NCBI GenBank assembly: GCA_910574455.1 | Contig: CAJSYZ010000001.1 | Location: 5,359,518 to 5,423,517 of the forward strand | DNA from: Trichaptum fuscoviolaceum | Taxonomy: Eukaryota > Basidiomycota > Agaricomycetes > Hymenochaetales > Trichaptaceae | Direction of reading: 5' to 3' | DNA length: 64,000 nt | Shown here: positions 1-12,279 of the stretch, in pieces | Layout: each line of letters starts with the position of its first letter | Position numbering within the stretch: position 1 is the stretch's first letter | Program-made: the position numbers and the translations under genes | The notes under the pieces: model-generated | The model's input: only the letters and a program-made list of their open reading frames with translations | Told to the model about the DNA's origin: nothing | Databases searched by the model: none

Positions 1-1330
1 GAATACTCCTCACCGTATCTTCCGCTGTCTTCCTCCAGTCAATGTACTCCCCTAAACCAAGTACCTCCTCGGTTCTCTTAACATCACCACTGATAACCGT
101 CAATGGAGGCTTCTCAGCAGCTCCATCCGCAAGTGTCGGTAAACGGTCTGCTAATTCCGGTATCGCCTTTCGCAAATGAGCCACCGCGTCGACCCATGAC
201 ATGCTCGGACCAGTGACGATCAACCGCTTGCGGCCCACCTGCGAAGTCGGCGGTGCGGTGAGCGCAAGTACGTGTGCGCGGGCCGCGTCGCGGACGTCGA
301 CGTTTATGGGACCGATGAATTGCTGGTCGCGGTCGAGAATGACGGACGAGCCGCCTTCGGGTAGAATCGCCTTCCAGAAGAAGTCAATGGTAGACAGTGA
401 TCCGTAATCGCCCTTCGCAATCTTGGTCCCAGGCAAGAACGGACCATAAGTGTACGTTGGATGGACTGTATATTCAGGATTGCATGAGAAAGGTCGATCG
501 ATATAAGAATGACTGCTCACTTGTGGTGATGTCGACCTCCGGGTGCTCGTCCTCAAACTTTCGAACTGCGCGCTCTGAAGCAGTTTTTGCGGCACAATAT
601 ATCCAAAATCCGTTATACTTCCCCGATAGAGCTTCCTCGACTGTGGCCGGATTCCAATCTTGGTCCGTGAGTACTATGTCGTTATAGAATGTACTGTCCG
701 TGTTGAAGTTCATGATCGAACCAATGCTGCTGGTAATGATGAGTCTCTTCACACCCGCCGCTGTGGCCTGGCGAATGAGGTTCATCGTGCCTTCCACGGC
801 GCCCTGTCATTTAATGTTATCTGTAAGCCTCTGTACGACGCATTTTTCAACAGCCGAACGTACTTCCATTAGCTTAGCAGGTTCAGCACTGCCGAACAAT
901 GGCGATGCAATGTGAATTATCGCACCAACGCCTAGAAAGCGTACATTTGTTAGACGTCCGCATGACATTACTCTGGAATAGACCTTTCAAAGCCTCAGTG
1001 TAGTCCCCGATGACGAGGTCCGCGATTGGGACAACCTCCACTTTGCCCTTGTGGATTTCCTTCAGTGCGTCAACCTTAGCGGGGCGCGCTGTGCTAGATA
1101 TCCATGAGAGGTGAGAAGAGTAAATATCAGCGTTGAGCCTTGACCATGAGAGTATGACACTCACGCTCGGACGGGATATCCAGCTTCAAGTAACTGTTGT
1201 AGTACATGGGAGCCTATTAAACCCGACGACCCGGTGATCTAAATATTTGGAACGGCAAATGTAAATAACTATGAAAGCGCGATTCGACAAGTCCACATAC
1301 CAATACAAGAGACTTCTCCGTGTTCGACAT
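1..1330 (-). CDS. NAD(P)-dependent ketoreductase, DFR/GRE2-like extended SDR (SDR1), partial at window edge
   Basis: Start is the ATG at 1330 (MSNTEKSLVLV), followed at once by an intron, as in the two paralogues at 18163 and 25192. Six exons can be joined with GT-AG introns. Visible parts: a Rossmann glycine stretch near the N-terminus (TGSSGLIGSHV), a PAKVDAL segment, the active site YCAAK (the YxxxK of SDRs) after GFWI, and the conserved EYIDWRKTAEDT near the C-terminus. About the last dozen residues lie beyond base 1. Enzymes of this family reduce aldehydes or ketones with NADPH in the cytosol; the substrate cannot be read from sequence. The reading frame looks intact. It is the most diverged of the three local copies. 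Confidence 0.85.
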
Positions 1331-2638
1331 CCTGGGAAGGGTAAAGTATGCTGAGACAGTGAGGGAGCAGAAGGTGTCAGTAATCTCAGACTACAAGCCG
1401 AGTTAAGGTCGGTAGCATGTTATATATGTACCGCCAAGATTACATCCATCCCGTATAGTTCAGTGAGGGGAATGCCGCGGAAGGGGGCAAGAAGATAGCT
1501 TAACTCAAATGATTCACTGGCGGGGATTCTAGCATGCGCCGCAGCCGATTATGAAGCAGGATCGCTAATGGAGAAACTTGGTCTGCGTTGATATATTGAT
1601 TCCTGGCTTCGAATGGCACGGATAATGGAGAATGGTACGGATGATGAGATAAGGCTCACCTTAAGAGAGGCAGGTTCTCCCTTGAAGCAAAGCATCTCGA
1701 CTAGTGACCCACAGTACATCATTGCCCCGCGAAAGGGGCGACCAATTGCTGCCGGTGCAAGCTATACTTACACTCCACCTAAGTGATATTATTTTAAGTT
1801 TATTGTTGGAAAGATAAAAAACCCGGCAGCCTCGCACCTGATCGGCCATTTGTACGTCTCCAGACATGACCCGCAGGTACAAAATGGATAGCTACTACTC
1901 CGTTGAATGCCATTAGTAGACCATCGAATAGTTTTAAGTCACTCGCGATCCTTTTCAAGTGAGTGCGCAAGTCAAACTTTTGAGTGAGCAACAATCAGCG
2001 ATCGAAAATCGATGGACGGTAAATCATTACGAGCGTCTGGTCGACTCACAAAACCTCAAAATACACCTTGAAATGAGTCGTCAAGGATATTGCAAAAAGA
2101 GCTGTATCTGCATTTCCTTGCCAAGTTTTGCATGGAAACCGGGATTTCACCAAATCTCTGAGGGCACAACCTTCACAATTTCCTTGGGCACCCAGTCCAA
2201 CTATCCAAATGCGTAGCTGAGATCCGGTTCAGGACTACTGAATCAACTGATTATAGACGATTTCAGGAATGAAATTTGGATGCAAGGGGGATTCATTTTG
2301 CCCGTAGTGGTAATTAACAAGAAACGGGATTAAACAAAGTAAAAAGAACCAGATGAAGTCCCATTTTCGCACAGCTTGACAAACGAAGAAGCAACCGTTC
2401 GAGATATCCGAAGGAAAGAAGATATTTGGAGTGGAGGTCGCAGATGGCAGTTCTTAGCGGACCGAAGGTAATAGTCTTCTGTTGCTACATAAGTTGTATG
2501 TTCCCGCAAAGTCTCAAGGGTCGAAGGCAAGACGCTATATTGTGGCGCTTAAGCTCTGAATCTGCAGATTCTGTCTCTCAGAAACTGACATTCAGAAGAT
2601 AAGGTCGACGCACCTTTGGTTGACAACAACAAAGTGCC
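1331..2638. other. Intergenic, no supported gene
   Basis: Only short overlapping frames without recognisable motifs or convincing splice sites. It includes the promoter side of SDR1 and the downstream side of the NCE101-like gene. Confidence 0.6.
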
Positions 2639-2869
2639 TCATGCGTCATTCCCTTGCCTGGCCATTTCATCCCGTGCTTCAACACTCTCCTGCCGTTCTC
2701 GTTGCCACTTCTGCCATTTCCAGCGCGTGAGCTCTGAAATCGATTCACCAGGCGGTGGTGCACTACGAGGATTGGCTTCGTGCAAGTAGTATGCGAGCGC
2801 ACCAGTGAAAACGCCTAGGAAAGGGTCAAGCGACCTTTTACGATGTGATGAGTGACAGACAAAGAGCAT
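2639..2869 (-). CDS. NCE101-like small membrane protein (non-classical export protein 1 family)
   Basis: The peptide has the compact signature of the fungal NCE101 family: a DP motif (SLDPFLGVFTGALAYYL), one short hydrophobic segment, then NPR, a PPPGES turn and SELTRWKW followed by a charged tail. In yeast this family was linked to leaderless protein export; its real role is uncertain. About 76 codons from the ATG at 2869, close to family size. The N-terminus is uncertain. An ATG at 2932-2934 is directly followed by GTAAGT, and an AG near 2882 would splice in frame to the rest; an AG just before GTCGCTTGACC is another choice. The stop is at 2639-2641. Confidence 0.65.
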   Translation of the reverse strand: MLFVCHSSHRKRSLDPFLGVFTGALAYYLHEANPRSAPPPGESISELTRWKWQKWQRERQESVEARDEMARQGNDA

Positions 2870-2934
2870 AATAGAAAGAAACTAACTTTGACAGAAGAGC
2901 AGGTGTGCGGCTCATGACTCTATGTACTTACCAT

Positions 2935-3699
2935 TGAGGAGGGAAGGAAGGAAGGAAATGTCGTGGATGTCGTGGGCGATGAGCAAGGGTTGTGTGGACA
3001 AAATCGAGTTCGGCAATTTCCGATTCATCTATTTTCGCAGAACTCAACACCACTGGTTGAATCTCGTATTTACTCAGACTCTATCCTGCATGACCGAGCT
3101 GCCGGAGTGTCCGCTCTCTTTAATCTTTCAAAATCACTGTTCCTCTGCTCAGATGCAACAGCTGACTTTTTGTGGGTATCTCCAGGATTTGATCGCACGT
3201 CGAGTAAGCTCTATAATATCAACTAGTCCCACAACTAATCTGCGCTCTTATGTACTTGTGAATGAGAAAGTAGATCCGATAAGTCAGAGATGACTATACT
3301 GATAGTGGCTCGGCTAATTATCAATCTCGTGATTAGCCTCTGTGAAAATTCGAGTCATTATCAGGCTGCTAGTTAATGACTCGAATTCTTAACCTGCGGA
3401 CGAATTACCACTGTCGTCTTCCAACAATCACTCGCAAACTATCCAGTTGCATCGACGGAGCTAGTTGAATCGAAAGCATAACCCACGCACACTGCTGTGA
3501 GGCTGACGTTATCGTTATTGTTTGCCGGCTGAAGAACCTTACAGTTGACATGGCATATTGGACCAAGGCTACTGGTACAAAAGTGCGTTCTTGCTAATTT
3601 TACTCTGCGTACGTGCCTAACTCATCGTTTCTTAGCCCTCATACGTTGACGTTCATAAACCTCGAAACAATAGGGCGCTGGTAAACGGACGTCGTATTC
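2935..3699. other. Intergenic with two adjacent inverted repeats
   Basis: No supported gene. Two stem-loops occur here: GGCTAAT (3312-3318) with ATTAGCC (3332-3338), and a perfect 14-bp pair at 3347-3360 and 3374-3387. A GGAA-type microsatellite lies near 2940-2960. Confidence 0.5.
3347..3387. repeat. Perfect 14-bp inverted repeat with 13-nt loop
   Basis: AATTCGAGTCATTA at 3347-3360 is followed after 13 nt by its exact complement at 3374-3387. A smaller imperfect stem (3312-3338) lies just upstream. It could be a relic of a small transposon; no target duplication was recognised. Confidence 0.7.
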
Positions 3700-4829
3700 C
3701 CAAAGAATCCAGTGTCCGGAAAACACTCCCCAAAGACATCTTTTGCAACGTCTTGGAATCAGCCATCGAACCTAAAGATGGAACAGCTATCTCACTTATT
3801 GATCCCATACGTCTTGATACTGCTCGTAAACTTTGTCTTATCAGCAACAGCACGGCAAGATGGATTGAGCCTTTTGCTCTACAAGTCGGTCGCGTTGGTA
3901 ATATTAAGCCAGGCCTACTCCGAGTCCTTCGGCTACACACTCGAGACAAAAAGACCAGAACTCCTATCCCGACAGGTTCGAGCGCTGTACATACTCTACC
4001 GTGACCCTAGTGACCACCGGCTGTCTTCAAGATATCTTTCCATCATTACTTTCCCCCTCCTCTTAAATAGTCTAAAAGGCCTAGAGAAGCTTGCTCTTAG
4101 GGGACACTGGTGTCGACAACTTTACAATATGCATCCAGACCCTTCGTCGTCCATCACTGACTTAATTCTCATCGAGCCCCATACAACTTTGAAAGCTTGT
4201 ACGTGCATCAACTTTCGCTGCGTTCCTTGCACATCATTGATCCCGATTACAAGTTCTCCTCAACATCTAGGACATTCAGGCATCTTCCCCCCAATCATCC
4301 GTACTCAGCGAAAAGCTCAATTCAATTCCGAGGCTTTGCTTGGACTTCACCTATACGACTAGTAACGCACCAGGTCAACTCGTCGATGTGCTAGGACCCG
4401 CTCTCAGGGGTGTGGAAAGGTCACATACGGTCCAAGAATCGAACGCTACTGACGATATGGTGGCTCGCTCAATGTATTACTATGAGCAACACCGTAGTCT
4501 GAAACCCCCTCCTTATTCGTTCGTTTTCAAAGACGATGACCAGAGTGACTCTCTCTCACTATGGGTGAAAATAAGTCCATTCCCGTGGCTCTTGGCTGCA
4601 ATCACACCCAAACATGGAAGCAAGCATACGGACCTGGGAAAGCGTTGCTGCTAGATATGAGGAGAATCGTCCGAAGAATCCTCCTGCATGTGGGAAAATT
4701 CCTTTGGCTGAGTATTCGGAGAGCCTGTGGTTTCAAAGATTACCCCGGCTTGATCGAATGAAACTAGCCATACACTACAACGAACTCCATTGGGACCGGA
4801 TCGCTATATGGAGTGAAGCAGAGTCGTGA
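3700..4829 (+). pseudogene. F-box-like protein pseudogene (copy a)
   Basis: Parts of the local F-box-like family appear in order but in different frames. LPKDIFCNVLESAIEP and RLDTARKLCLISNSTARWIEP share one frame. An extra T in a TTTT run (about 3868-3872) moves LLYKSV and GYTLETKRPELLSRQVRALYIL to another frame. HQLSLRSLHIIDPDYKF (from about 4197) is in a third frame. The C-terminal RLDRMKLAIHYNELHWDR segment ends at 4829 and matches the C-terminus of the intact neighbour at 5087-6346. At least two or three frameshifts make a functional product unlikely. No start exon was identified. It is probably a tandem duplicate of the following gene. Confidence 0.8.
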
Positions 4830-5086
4830 AATAAGTTGGGAAAGAAGATTTGAGAGCTATTGGAATTCATAACATAACTTCAGGGCACTCTTTAGTTGAA
4901 TAGACAAATAATGATTCTCATCGGGGAGTGATCGGCAATTTCCGGCTGTCGATCATCCAGCCTGAGAGCCACAGACGCGTCGCGTCGTGTCGCATTTCTA
5001 CTACAACAACGTCCATCGCCTTACTCCAAATACCTGATCAACTGTCTTCCTTATCTGAAGTCTGTTATAACACAGTGCTACGCGTA

Positions 5087-6346
5087 ATGTATGAAGCATG
5101 TCGGAAACTCTGCACGGGCGATGGGAGCCAATGGCTATTGGGAAGTGTCAGGGCCGAGGCAGTCGTAAGGGCTGAGGAGGTACGCTACACGTCTTATGCA
5201 TCCCCTCTCCGTAGCTGATACCTTTTTATGCTTTAGAATTGCTGCTCTACCTGCTCTGAAGCGCGAACGACCACTATACGCGATGCAAGCTCTCCCGAAG
5301 AAGAACGGCCTACAATAACTCCCTTCCTTTGTACATTTCCTGAGGACATACTTCGAGTGATTCTAGAAATAGACACTGACCCTGGGGACGAAATATCCAT
5401 CGCGCTAGCCAACAAAACGCGTCTTGATACCGCATACAATCTCTGTCTTGTCAACAAAACCGTGTCTGGATGGATCGAGCCCTTACTGTACAAGATGGTC
5501 CTTCTGGAATCAGACAGGGACATAATGGCTTTCGGGTATGCGCTTGAAGAAAAGCGCGAGGGCTTCCTGTCAAGGCACGTTCGCGCACTTTGGATACTTG
5601 AAAGCCAATCGAGCGCGGGAGATGGTGTTTTTGACTTTCAGCAGCTTTACTCAACTTTGGAGAACCTAGAGCACCTCGCGCTTCCACGCAACTGGTTCAG
5701 GACGCTCAAACAAATCCCATCTCCTTCCAAAATTCGACACCTCACGCTCATTAAGCCTAACCATCACTTCGACAAGCTAGTTCTTTTCCAGGTTGAACTG
5801 CAGTCTTTGCATGTCATCGACCCGCATCTTTGGATTATGGTACCTTCCGTCGCCGGAAGTCAGGTGCGGTCACGACAGCGGATAAAGAAAGTGCGGTCGC
5901 ACATCGAGAAGATACCACGCATGTGCTTCGAGTTTACCAAGGCACCTGCTTTCATTCCGACGGATCTTTTGTTCGCGACGGCTATAGATCTCAAGTCTTC
6001 AAAGATGCTGCACCAAGGCTCGGACCCAGTCAATAGCAAGCCCGGAATGAACATTGACTCCAAACCTCGCTCAATATGGTTCAAAGGTCCACCGGCTTTT
6101 CCACTTGAATTTGCTACGGAAATTGCGCAACATTATGAAGAGCTCGGACCGTCAAACCGCAAAATCAGTCTCGAAAATCCATTCTCTTCGAGTGATCAGT
6201 GTAAACAGTTCACCAAACTGCCTTCGATCCGGAGAATTAAAGAGGCGATTCGATATAATGAGCTTCATTGGGATAGAGTTGCCCATGAGTGCGCGACACG
6301 AGGGCCGCTGGAAAATAATGCCGAAAAGCTTGTCGACGAATCTTAG
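5087..6346 (+). CDS. F-box-like protein (copy b)
   Basis: Two exons: 5087-5179 (31 codons from ATG, MYEACRKLC) and 5237-6346 (370 codons), with a GT-AG intron of 57 nt in phase 0. After a low-complexity leader, exon 2 has an F-box-like helix pair: FPEDILRVILEID, then RLDTAYNLCLVNKTVSGWIEPLLY. Downstream is the family pattern of short repeated units (HVRALWILES, LEHLALPRNW, IRHLTLIKP, ELQSLHVIDP) that resembles degenerate leucine-rich repeats. The C-terminus RRIKEAIRYNELHWDRVA is shared with copy a. F-box proteins normally bind Skp1 and bring substrates to SCF ubiquitin ligases; this role is inferred from the fold only. A GACGCGTCGCGTCG box lies about 100 nt before the ATG. Confidence 0.75.
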
Positions 6347-7651
6347 AACAAGCTATGTCTTTCTTGGGTCTCAAGCTATGCAGTGCATGTGAGCTTATCC
6401 GTTTTATAAAGAGAAATGTATTTTTGTACTGATCTGGAAGCTCGCCTAGAAATGTATCGATAGGCGCAAATGCCCGACAACGATACATCGAACAGAAGAC
6501 AGAAAAGCTGGGGGATCTCCAACGGAGTATGCTCTATCGGAAGAAATTTGAAATGGTTGAGATAGATCTACATGAGGTCAATCACTTCACCTGTAAGCGT
6601 GAGATTTGAATGCTTGGTGATAAATGCAAGTGATATCTTTAGATATCATACATGTATATTAGAGCGACTCCCGAACATCGATGGGCAGCGATTTTTTCTT
6701 CTATAAGAAATTAGTTTTCAAGTTCATCATTTAGCCCATGTTTTATCACACTTTCCACTGATCGCGACGCTGAAAAAAAATACTACCTTGAATAACGCTA
6801 TAGTCTACACAGCGTACGTTAGAATCCAATGAACTGGGCAAAGAAACATGCGGGTTATGTTGTTACCATTCCACAACAAAAATAGTCTCGGCTAAGTACT
6901 ACTCGATTGCCTGAGATTCTAAACTAAGGCAAATGGATCTGATCGCAGGACTCATCGTGTGCATCTGAGACACTTACGCGGATTAGAGAACTCCATGCAG
7001 TGCACATTCTTTCGGTCAATCTATGCGCAGCGGGAATCGGGTCCCTTCATTCCGCGTAAAAAGTCATGTAATGGAGATAGAAGTACAACTCGTGTACCAT
7101 CCGCAGCAGTGCCAAGAAAGTGAATCCTGATGGCAGCGCACGCCTCTTATCCTGTGCTAATGAGATAAACTAGGAATTTTTCCTGGGGAAGAAGCGTAAA
7201 TTTATTGAAAGAATGAAATAAAGAGATGATAGGATAGGCGCACAAAACATTCGGGAGCGCAAGGGCCTTCGTATTGAAGGCAGACAGATGACCAAATTGA
7301 GAGTGGAGACATGACGACAAGTCAAGAAAAAGCCCAGGCGCAGAACTCTAAGACCTTCCTAATTTAGCGCAGTGGCGTGGGGCGAGACATGATGACGTCA
7401 GAGGCTCAGGCTGTGCAACGTCACCGAGCCAGTCAGTCCCAACCAAAATCTGCTGTACGCCAACAGCCATATAAGAGAGCGCTAGTCGGCAGCGTGGAGC
7501 ACACGTTCTCTTCGTTCCCCATCTCCCACCTCCACTTTGTAAGTCTGCTCGCTGTCTCCGACGATGAGCTCGATGCTGACGGCGATAAACGATCACTTTT
7601 TTACAGAGACGCTCGACGACGAACCTTTCACGCCTTGCACCTCAGATTGCC
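6347..7651. other. Intergenic / UTR, no supported gene
   Basis: AT-rich sequence with only short frames. The last 100 bases before 7652 are pyrimidine-rich, as expected for the promoter/leader of the PalI/SUR7 gene. Confidence 0.6.
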
Positions 7652-8294
7652 ATGGCTTCACCAGCTATTCCCGGACTTTTTTTTTGCTTCGCCGCCGCTG
7701 TGCTCCTTGTCTTCGTCTCTGTCTCTTCGCCGACATGGGAGAAGATATCCTTCCTCAACGTGCGTGAAGGCGGTCGACTCATCCACTTCGGTGTCTTCGG
7801 ATACACAGGTACGGGAAAGCACATTGGGTATACATTTGAGCAAAGTATTCTCGGATTTGAGTATGTACTTTCAGTTTATTCTCTCTTATTCTAGGCTGAC
7901 CTAAGTTACTCGCAGCACTTCACGACTGAACACGACCTCCTTGCACCGGCTGACCGAAACGCTAATCCTACACCCAATCGCAGCAGGTCTTTCAGGCCTC
8001 TCGGTTCTGTTCGGTATCTGCGGGGCCTCATACCACCGCTCCGGCACAATTCTCATGGCCATCACGTCACTCCTTGCGTTCCTCGCTACACTCATCGCCT
8101 GGGTAATCGATATGGTCCTGTGGGGCATCGTGCGCAACCGCATCCGTGACGTTGAGGGAACACACAGCGCCGCTCAATATGGTAATGCCAATTGGCTCAC
8201 CCTGGGTGCTCTTGTTGCTCTTGCACTCGCGTTCTGTGCTGGAATCTGTGGAAGCTTCGGACGCTACAGGAGCAGGCGAGAGTATCGAGTGTAA
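7652..8294 (+). CDS. SUR7/PalI (Rim9) family four-helix membrane protein
   Basis: Two exons joined at GGATTTGA|gtatgt...cgcag|CACTTC give one frame from the ATG at 7652 to the stop at 8294. The N-terminus (MASPAIPGLFFCFAAAVLLVFVSVSSPTW) is a membrane helix followed by the conserved W. Then comes a short outside loop with HFGVFGYTGTGKHIGYTF, typical of fungal PalI-domain proteins. Three more hydrophobic helices follow (about HPIAAGLSGLSVLFGI, ILMAITSLLAFLATLIAWVIDMV and LTLGALVALALAFCAGI), then a basic tail. Family members sit in the plasma membrane, in eisosomes (SUR7) or in ambient-pH sensing (PalI/Rim9). Which branch this belongs to is not decided by sequence alone. Confidence 0.85.
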
Positions 8295-9222
8295 AACTCA
8301 TTCCCTTCCTCAACCTACATATGTATCCCATACTCCAGATTTTCGTTCTCCATCCATTTTAAATCTCAAACATCTCAATAACGAATCGAAACTATTTTCG
8401 GACAACTGTATTATTGGAAAGTATCTTACTACTGTACCATTTTCGTCTTTCAATTTGTACTCTAATCACTGTTCACTCCCACCCACCTTCATCACATTTG
8501 GCACACGTTTTATTCTTGCCAATCTCCCCATTCTCTCCGCACGAACTTCTCGCACACGTTTCCTTTATGTTATCTAATCTACTCTTTACCAAATAAAATT
8601 CTCTAAAACAATTGAGTTTACGGAAATGATCGAGAACTGTGTTAGCATTATGAAATCCTTTGGAAAGTGGATTTCATTGCAAATTCCAGATATGTCGTCT
8701 CACCTGCGGATTTTTACTTGCCAAGCAACAGAAGTTACAGCTTTCTCGACGATCGCTATAATGTTGCAGTTGGATTTGTTATATATCAAATATCAGCTAC
8801 TATATTCGTATTAATATCAAACCCCGAGTCCCCTGCTAGTGGCGGTGGATGTATCTTTTGCACTGCACTCCGTCACTGGACTCCGCAAATTTGCGCAATT
8901 ATAATCCTTCAGCGAGTTTATTGATAAGCCAGGGTTCGTATGCGATTGAATGGTAGGCAAGATAAAGCTGTCGTCTAGGACAGCTTCAAGAAACGAACTG
9001 GAGACCAAATCTAGGAAAGCGTTTGAGAAAGAGATTCTCGGTGGACAGGATGTCAAATGCAAATAGCAATGTCCCCTGAGACTCCAAATATCGCTATGCA
9101 AAGAATGCGCGATTAATTGCTACTGACGGTTTTTCACCAAATGGGTGTCTACATCCACCTGAAGAAGAAGATATAAGAGGCCAATGATAGAGTGATGAGT
9201 TGTATTCCTTACTGTAGCTGCA
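8295..9222. other. Intergenic, no supported gene
   Basis: 3' region of the PalI gene, then AT-rich sequence. No frame with recognisable motifs on either strand. Confidence 0.55.
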
Positions 9223-9490
9223 ATGTCGTTCAACCTCTGTGACCAAATTGCGGTTGTCGTAGGAGGTTCATCCGGGAATCAACATGATGTCGCGAAGACA
9301 TCTCTACTCCATCATGCTGCTCATATCACTATCGAATCTTCATCTAAGGAAAAGGTGGATTCTGCGCTCCTTTTTCTGGGTGCTGATGCTGCGAATGCAC
9401 TCGTAGTACCGTTAACGGGATCAATGGGCAGGCCTCGACGGTGATTAAGGCCTCCGTTGACAAGCTTGGCGAGCTTGGCCACATAAGGAG
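9223..9490 (+). pseudogene. SDR oxidoreductase relic (5' fragment)
   Basis: The first about 60 codons align with the SDR gene at 38455: DQIAVVVGGSSG corresponds to GQIVVVIGGSSG, and HHAAHITIESSSKEKVDSAL to EHAAHVVVGSSSKDKVEDAL. The glycine motif is damaged (GNQHDVA in place of GIGYGVA). After about 9410 the homologous frame shifts (INGQASTVIKASVDKLGELGHI lies in another frame), and no later exons are found. It is a truncated, dead copy. Confidence 0.8.
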
Positions 9491-10246
9491 TGAATTTTTT
9501 TGGAGAGAAGTAGTAGTCTAGAGGCAAGGGAGGTATAAGATCTGATAAAGGCAGAATAACTATAGCCTCTGCTGAAAGAAAGAAGTGAATTAAGACATTG
9601 TACATATAATCGACGTACGAATCCGGGGAGCAACTGTTGCCGCGAAGGTTGCAAATCTCGTATAAGAGGCTCGTGGTGATCACGGCTGATTGAGTACTTG
9701 ACTCAGGCTCTGTTATTCCACGACGCTGATGATCGCGCTGGACAGTGCGGCAGCATCTCCTTCAAGTTTGGCTGATCCCGACGATCTTGCTGTGGCTTAT
9801 ATAGTTAACTGAGTTGTGCAATGTGTGTTGATATAGGCTGACCTGTGTATTTCAAGCGTAAGTATAGTACATGACTGGGTAGGATTAAGATCTGGAGTGC
9901 GCAAAGGAGATTGATGCTTTTCAGGTTCCGATTCGGGCTCCGGTATAACTGTTCGGCAATTTACACTGGCAGTAAGCTCAAAGGAACGGTAAGTACATAG
10001 TAAGTTACCGGCGGATACTAGTGCGGGTAAGTATACAAATTTAATTCGCCGGCGCCCTCGTCGGCACCGCAACAGTTGCCAACTTCCCACATGAATCATA
10101 CCTTTTCGTTAATAGGTGCTCGTTCCCTCTGGAAGAGGTGCAGAACGGAGGTGAAGCACTCCAGACTATAGTACTCTTCTAAAACATTAGCAAAGGTGCG
10201 TGATCTCATAAACCACCTCTCACATTTATTTACCACCTTATTACAG
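9491..10246. other. Intergenic, no supported gene
   Basis: A minus-strand frame at 9797-10099 has no family features I recognise. Short upstream exons of the following F-box gene cannot be excluded, but its ATG at 10247 fits well. Confidence 0.5.
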
Positions 10247-11889
10247 ATGCACTTTCTCGAGCTACCTGGAGATCTCCTCGTCGAGATATCATCCTTTCTG
10301 CTAGTCAAACCAACTGCATTTGAACTCAACAAGGTCTCGAAACCCTTCGTGATGTGGGATATGCCAGATTTATCCGATCTGCGTCGAATTGCACTCTCTT
10401 GCAGAATCCTTCGAGATGTGACGCAGACTTTCCGCTTTCGTTATGTGTGCTGCACATCGTGGCAATCCATTCGAAATGTCGAAACGTATCTTGATTCGCA
10501 TCCTGAAGTTTCGAGTATGATCAGATATATGTGGTTGAAGCGTCCAGGATACTTGGAGACACCGAATAGGCTGCTCATCAGAGGCGTGCTGCAGCGACTG
10601 CATTCCCTAGAAGCTTTCCAAGCTACTTTTCGGGGATATCTTGATGCGGATACCCTAAACACTCTCGCGATGTCGATGGACTTGCGGTACTTTTGGCTCG
10701 ACTGTGATCTGATTCAGGCAGATCCGATACCAGCCTTCGCAGAGCTCCGACTCACCTCTCTCCACCTCGGTATCCTAAAGCTCCATCATGGGTCAGAACG
10801 GGATATTCTCCCAATGCATGACATTCTACTGGGCCAGACACAGAAGACGTTGAAGCATCTGGAGATAACATGCTTCTCAGGGGGCGCTATAGGATCAGGG
10901 GAGTTGATGCTCTCTCAGTTCCTTCCGAAGCAGCTCAGTCTCCCAGCACTCGAAATACTCAGCCTCAACGGGAAGATCAGAATCGACGTCAACATCCTTG
11001 CGAATCTTTCAAGCGATATTCCGAATCTCGAGCTGCTAAATTCTGGGACGGTGATAGCGAACGCGGTCGATTACTTCGGAAAAGGAACGTGGGCTTCCTT
11101 GAAACACCTTCATTTGGGACACTTCGTCTCGCTCGGCACATCGGATGACAACATAGCGCACGAACAAATAGTTACGAAGGCTACCGCACTACACGAACTG
11201 CAAATCGGGAATATATCTGTTCACGGTGCTCTTCGCGTCTTCGGAAACGGAGTCTGCTCCTCTCCTCTCAGACATCTACGCTCGCTCACCCTATACATCC
11301 AATTATTCCCTCAAGAAACGGAGATTGATGTCCAGGATTTCGCTCGCATCTTCCAAGGTATTCCGAACGCAGAAACATTGACAATACTTTCGGCGTCGTA
11401 CGGAGCTTCTATGTATAGGAAAAACTGGACGATTGATATACCATCTTTGGCGAGCGCGCTGGGAAGTGAGTCAGATTCTCCATATATGAGTTACCGCACT
11501 TCCTGACATACATTCCAGAGTTACAGCATCTTCAAGAGCTCGAGCTCGACCCAAGGCTAATATCTGATGAAGCCGAAATGTTACCAAACGGCGATCTTGC
11601 TGATCCTGCTACTATCGCCTGGCAGAAGCGACACCAGCAAGTCTATGAATCAAGCACAGCAGCGATGGCAAGGCATTGTCTGTCTCTTCGACAGGTTATA
11701 TGGGGACTTGGTTTCCCATTCATTATTTGGCGCGGTATCGTCACTTGCAAGTCCCACCGGCAGATAGGTGCGGTTGTAGCGGATGAGCCTGGTGTCGAGA
11801 TGCACTTGGAACGAAGATCTCGCTCAGGTGCAGCCAGGAAGATACTCGTGGATGCACTTGAGCAACAGGAAAGTCGTGGTTATCTATAA
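10247..11889 (+). CDS. F-box / leucine-rich-like protein
   Basis: The ATG at 10247 begins MHFLELPGDLLVEISSFLL, an F-box start also seen in the gene at 51773 (MHFLDLPQDTISAILEHIY). DLRRIALSCRILRDVTQTFRFRYV completes the F-box and the conserved RFRYV. Irregular leucine-rich units follow (LRLTSLHLGIL, ALEILSLNGKI, NLELLNSG, LKHLHLGHF, LRHLRSLTLYIQ). One intron near the 3' end (A|gtgagt at about 11467, AG at about 11518) joins the C-terminal exon, which ends LERRSRSGAARKILVDALEQQ and stops at 11889. Total about 530 residues. Expected role: substrate-recognition subunit of an SCF ubiquitin ligase, inferred from the F-box. The last exon is unusual for F-box proteins and has a relic copy near 33.5 kb. 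Confidence 0.8.
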
Positions 11890-12279
11890 ACTCAAAGATA
11901 TTTCATGAACCTGATACATTCCTAACGGTTACTACATCATGATACGATAGATGTGTTGAGATTCATTACATGCAACTACCTTTTATCATACGTGAGACCT
12001 TGTTCGGCGAGGACGTTTATGCAGAAAGGTCGGGATTGATCTCAACAGATAGTCTACACCAGAAGATATCTTCCTCCAGAATGAGACGGAAAACAGACTT
12101 GCCCAGAAAGCACAATTAAGTTGGAATATATCACCAATTCACCATGCAGTTATCACTACCCTTATGCTATTATCTGTTTCTTCTCCCCTTCTGCCCCAGA
12201 CCAGTCAATCGACCTTATCCCAACGACGTTCGATTATCGGTGTCGCCCATGAATCGATTGGCCTTGGGAAAGGTAAGGA
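11890..12279. other. Intergenic, no supported gene
   Basis: Short frames only; 3' flanks of two converging units, the F-box gene (+) and the F-box-like pseudogene (-). Confidence 0.55.

Noticed and set aside
9797..10099. Minus-strand frame of 100 codons, weakly similar to the frame at 16655-16894 (KFVYL near the start of both)
   Set aside because: Similarity is short and no domain or splice signals support a gene.
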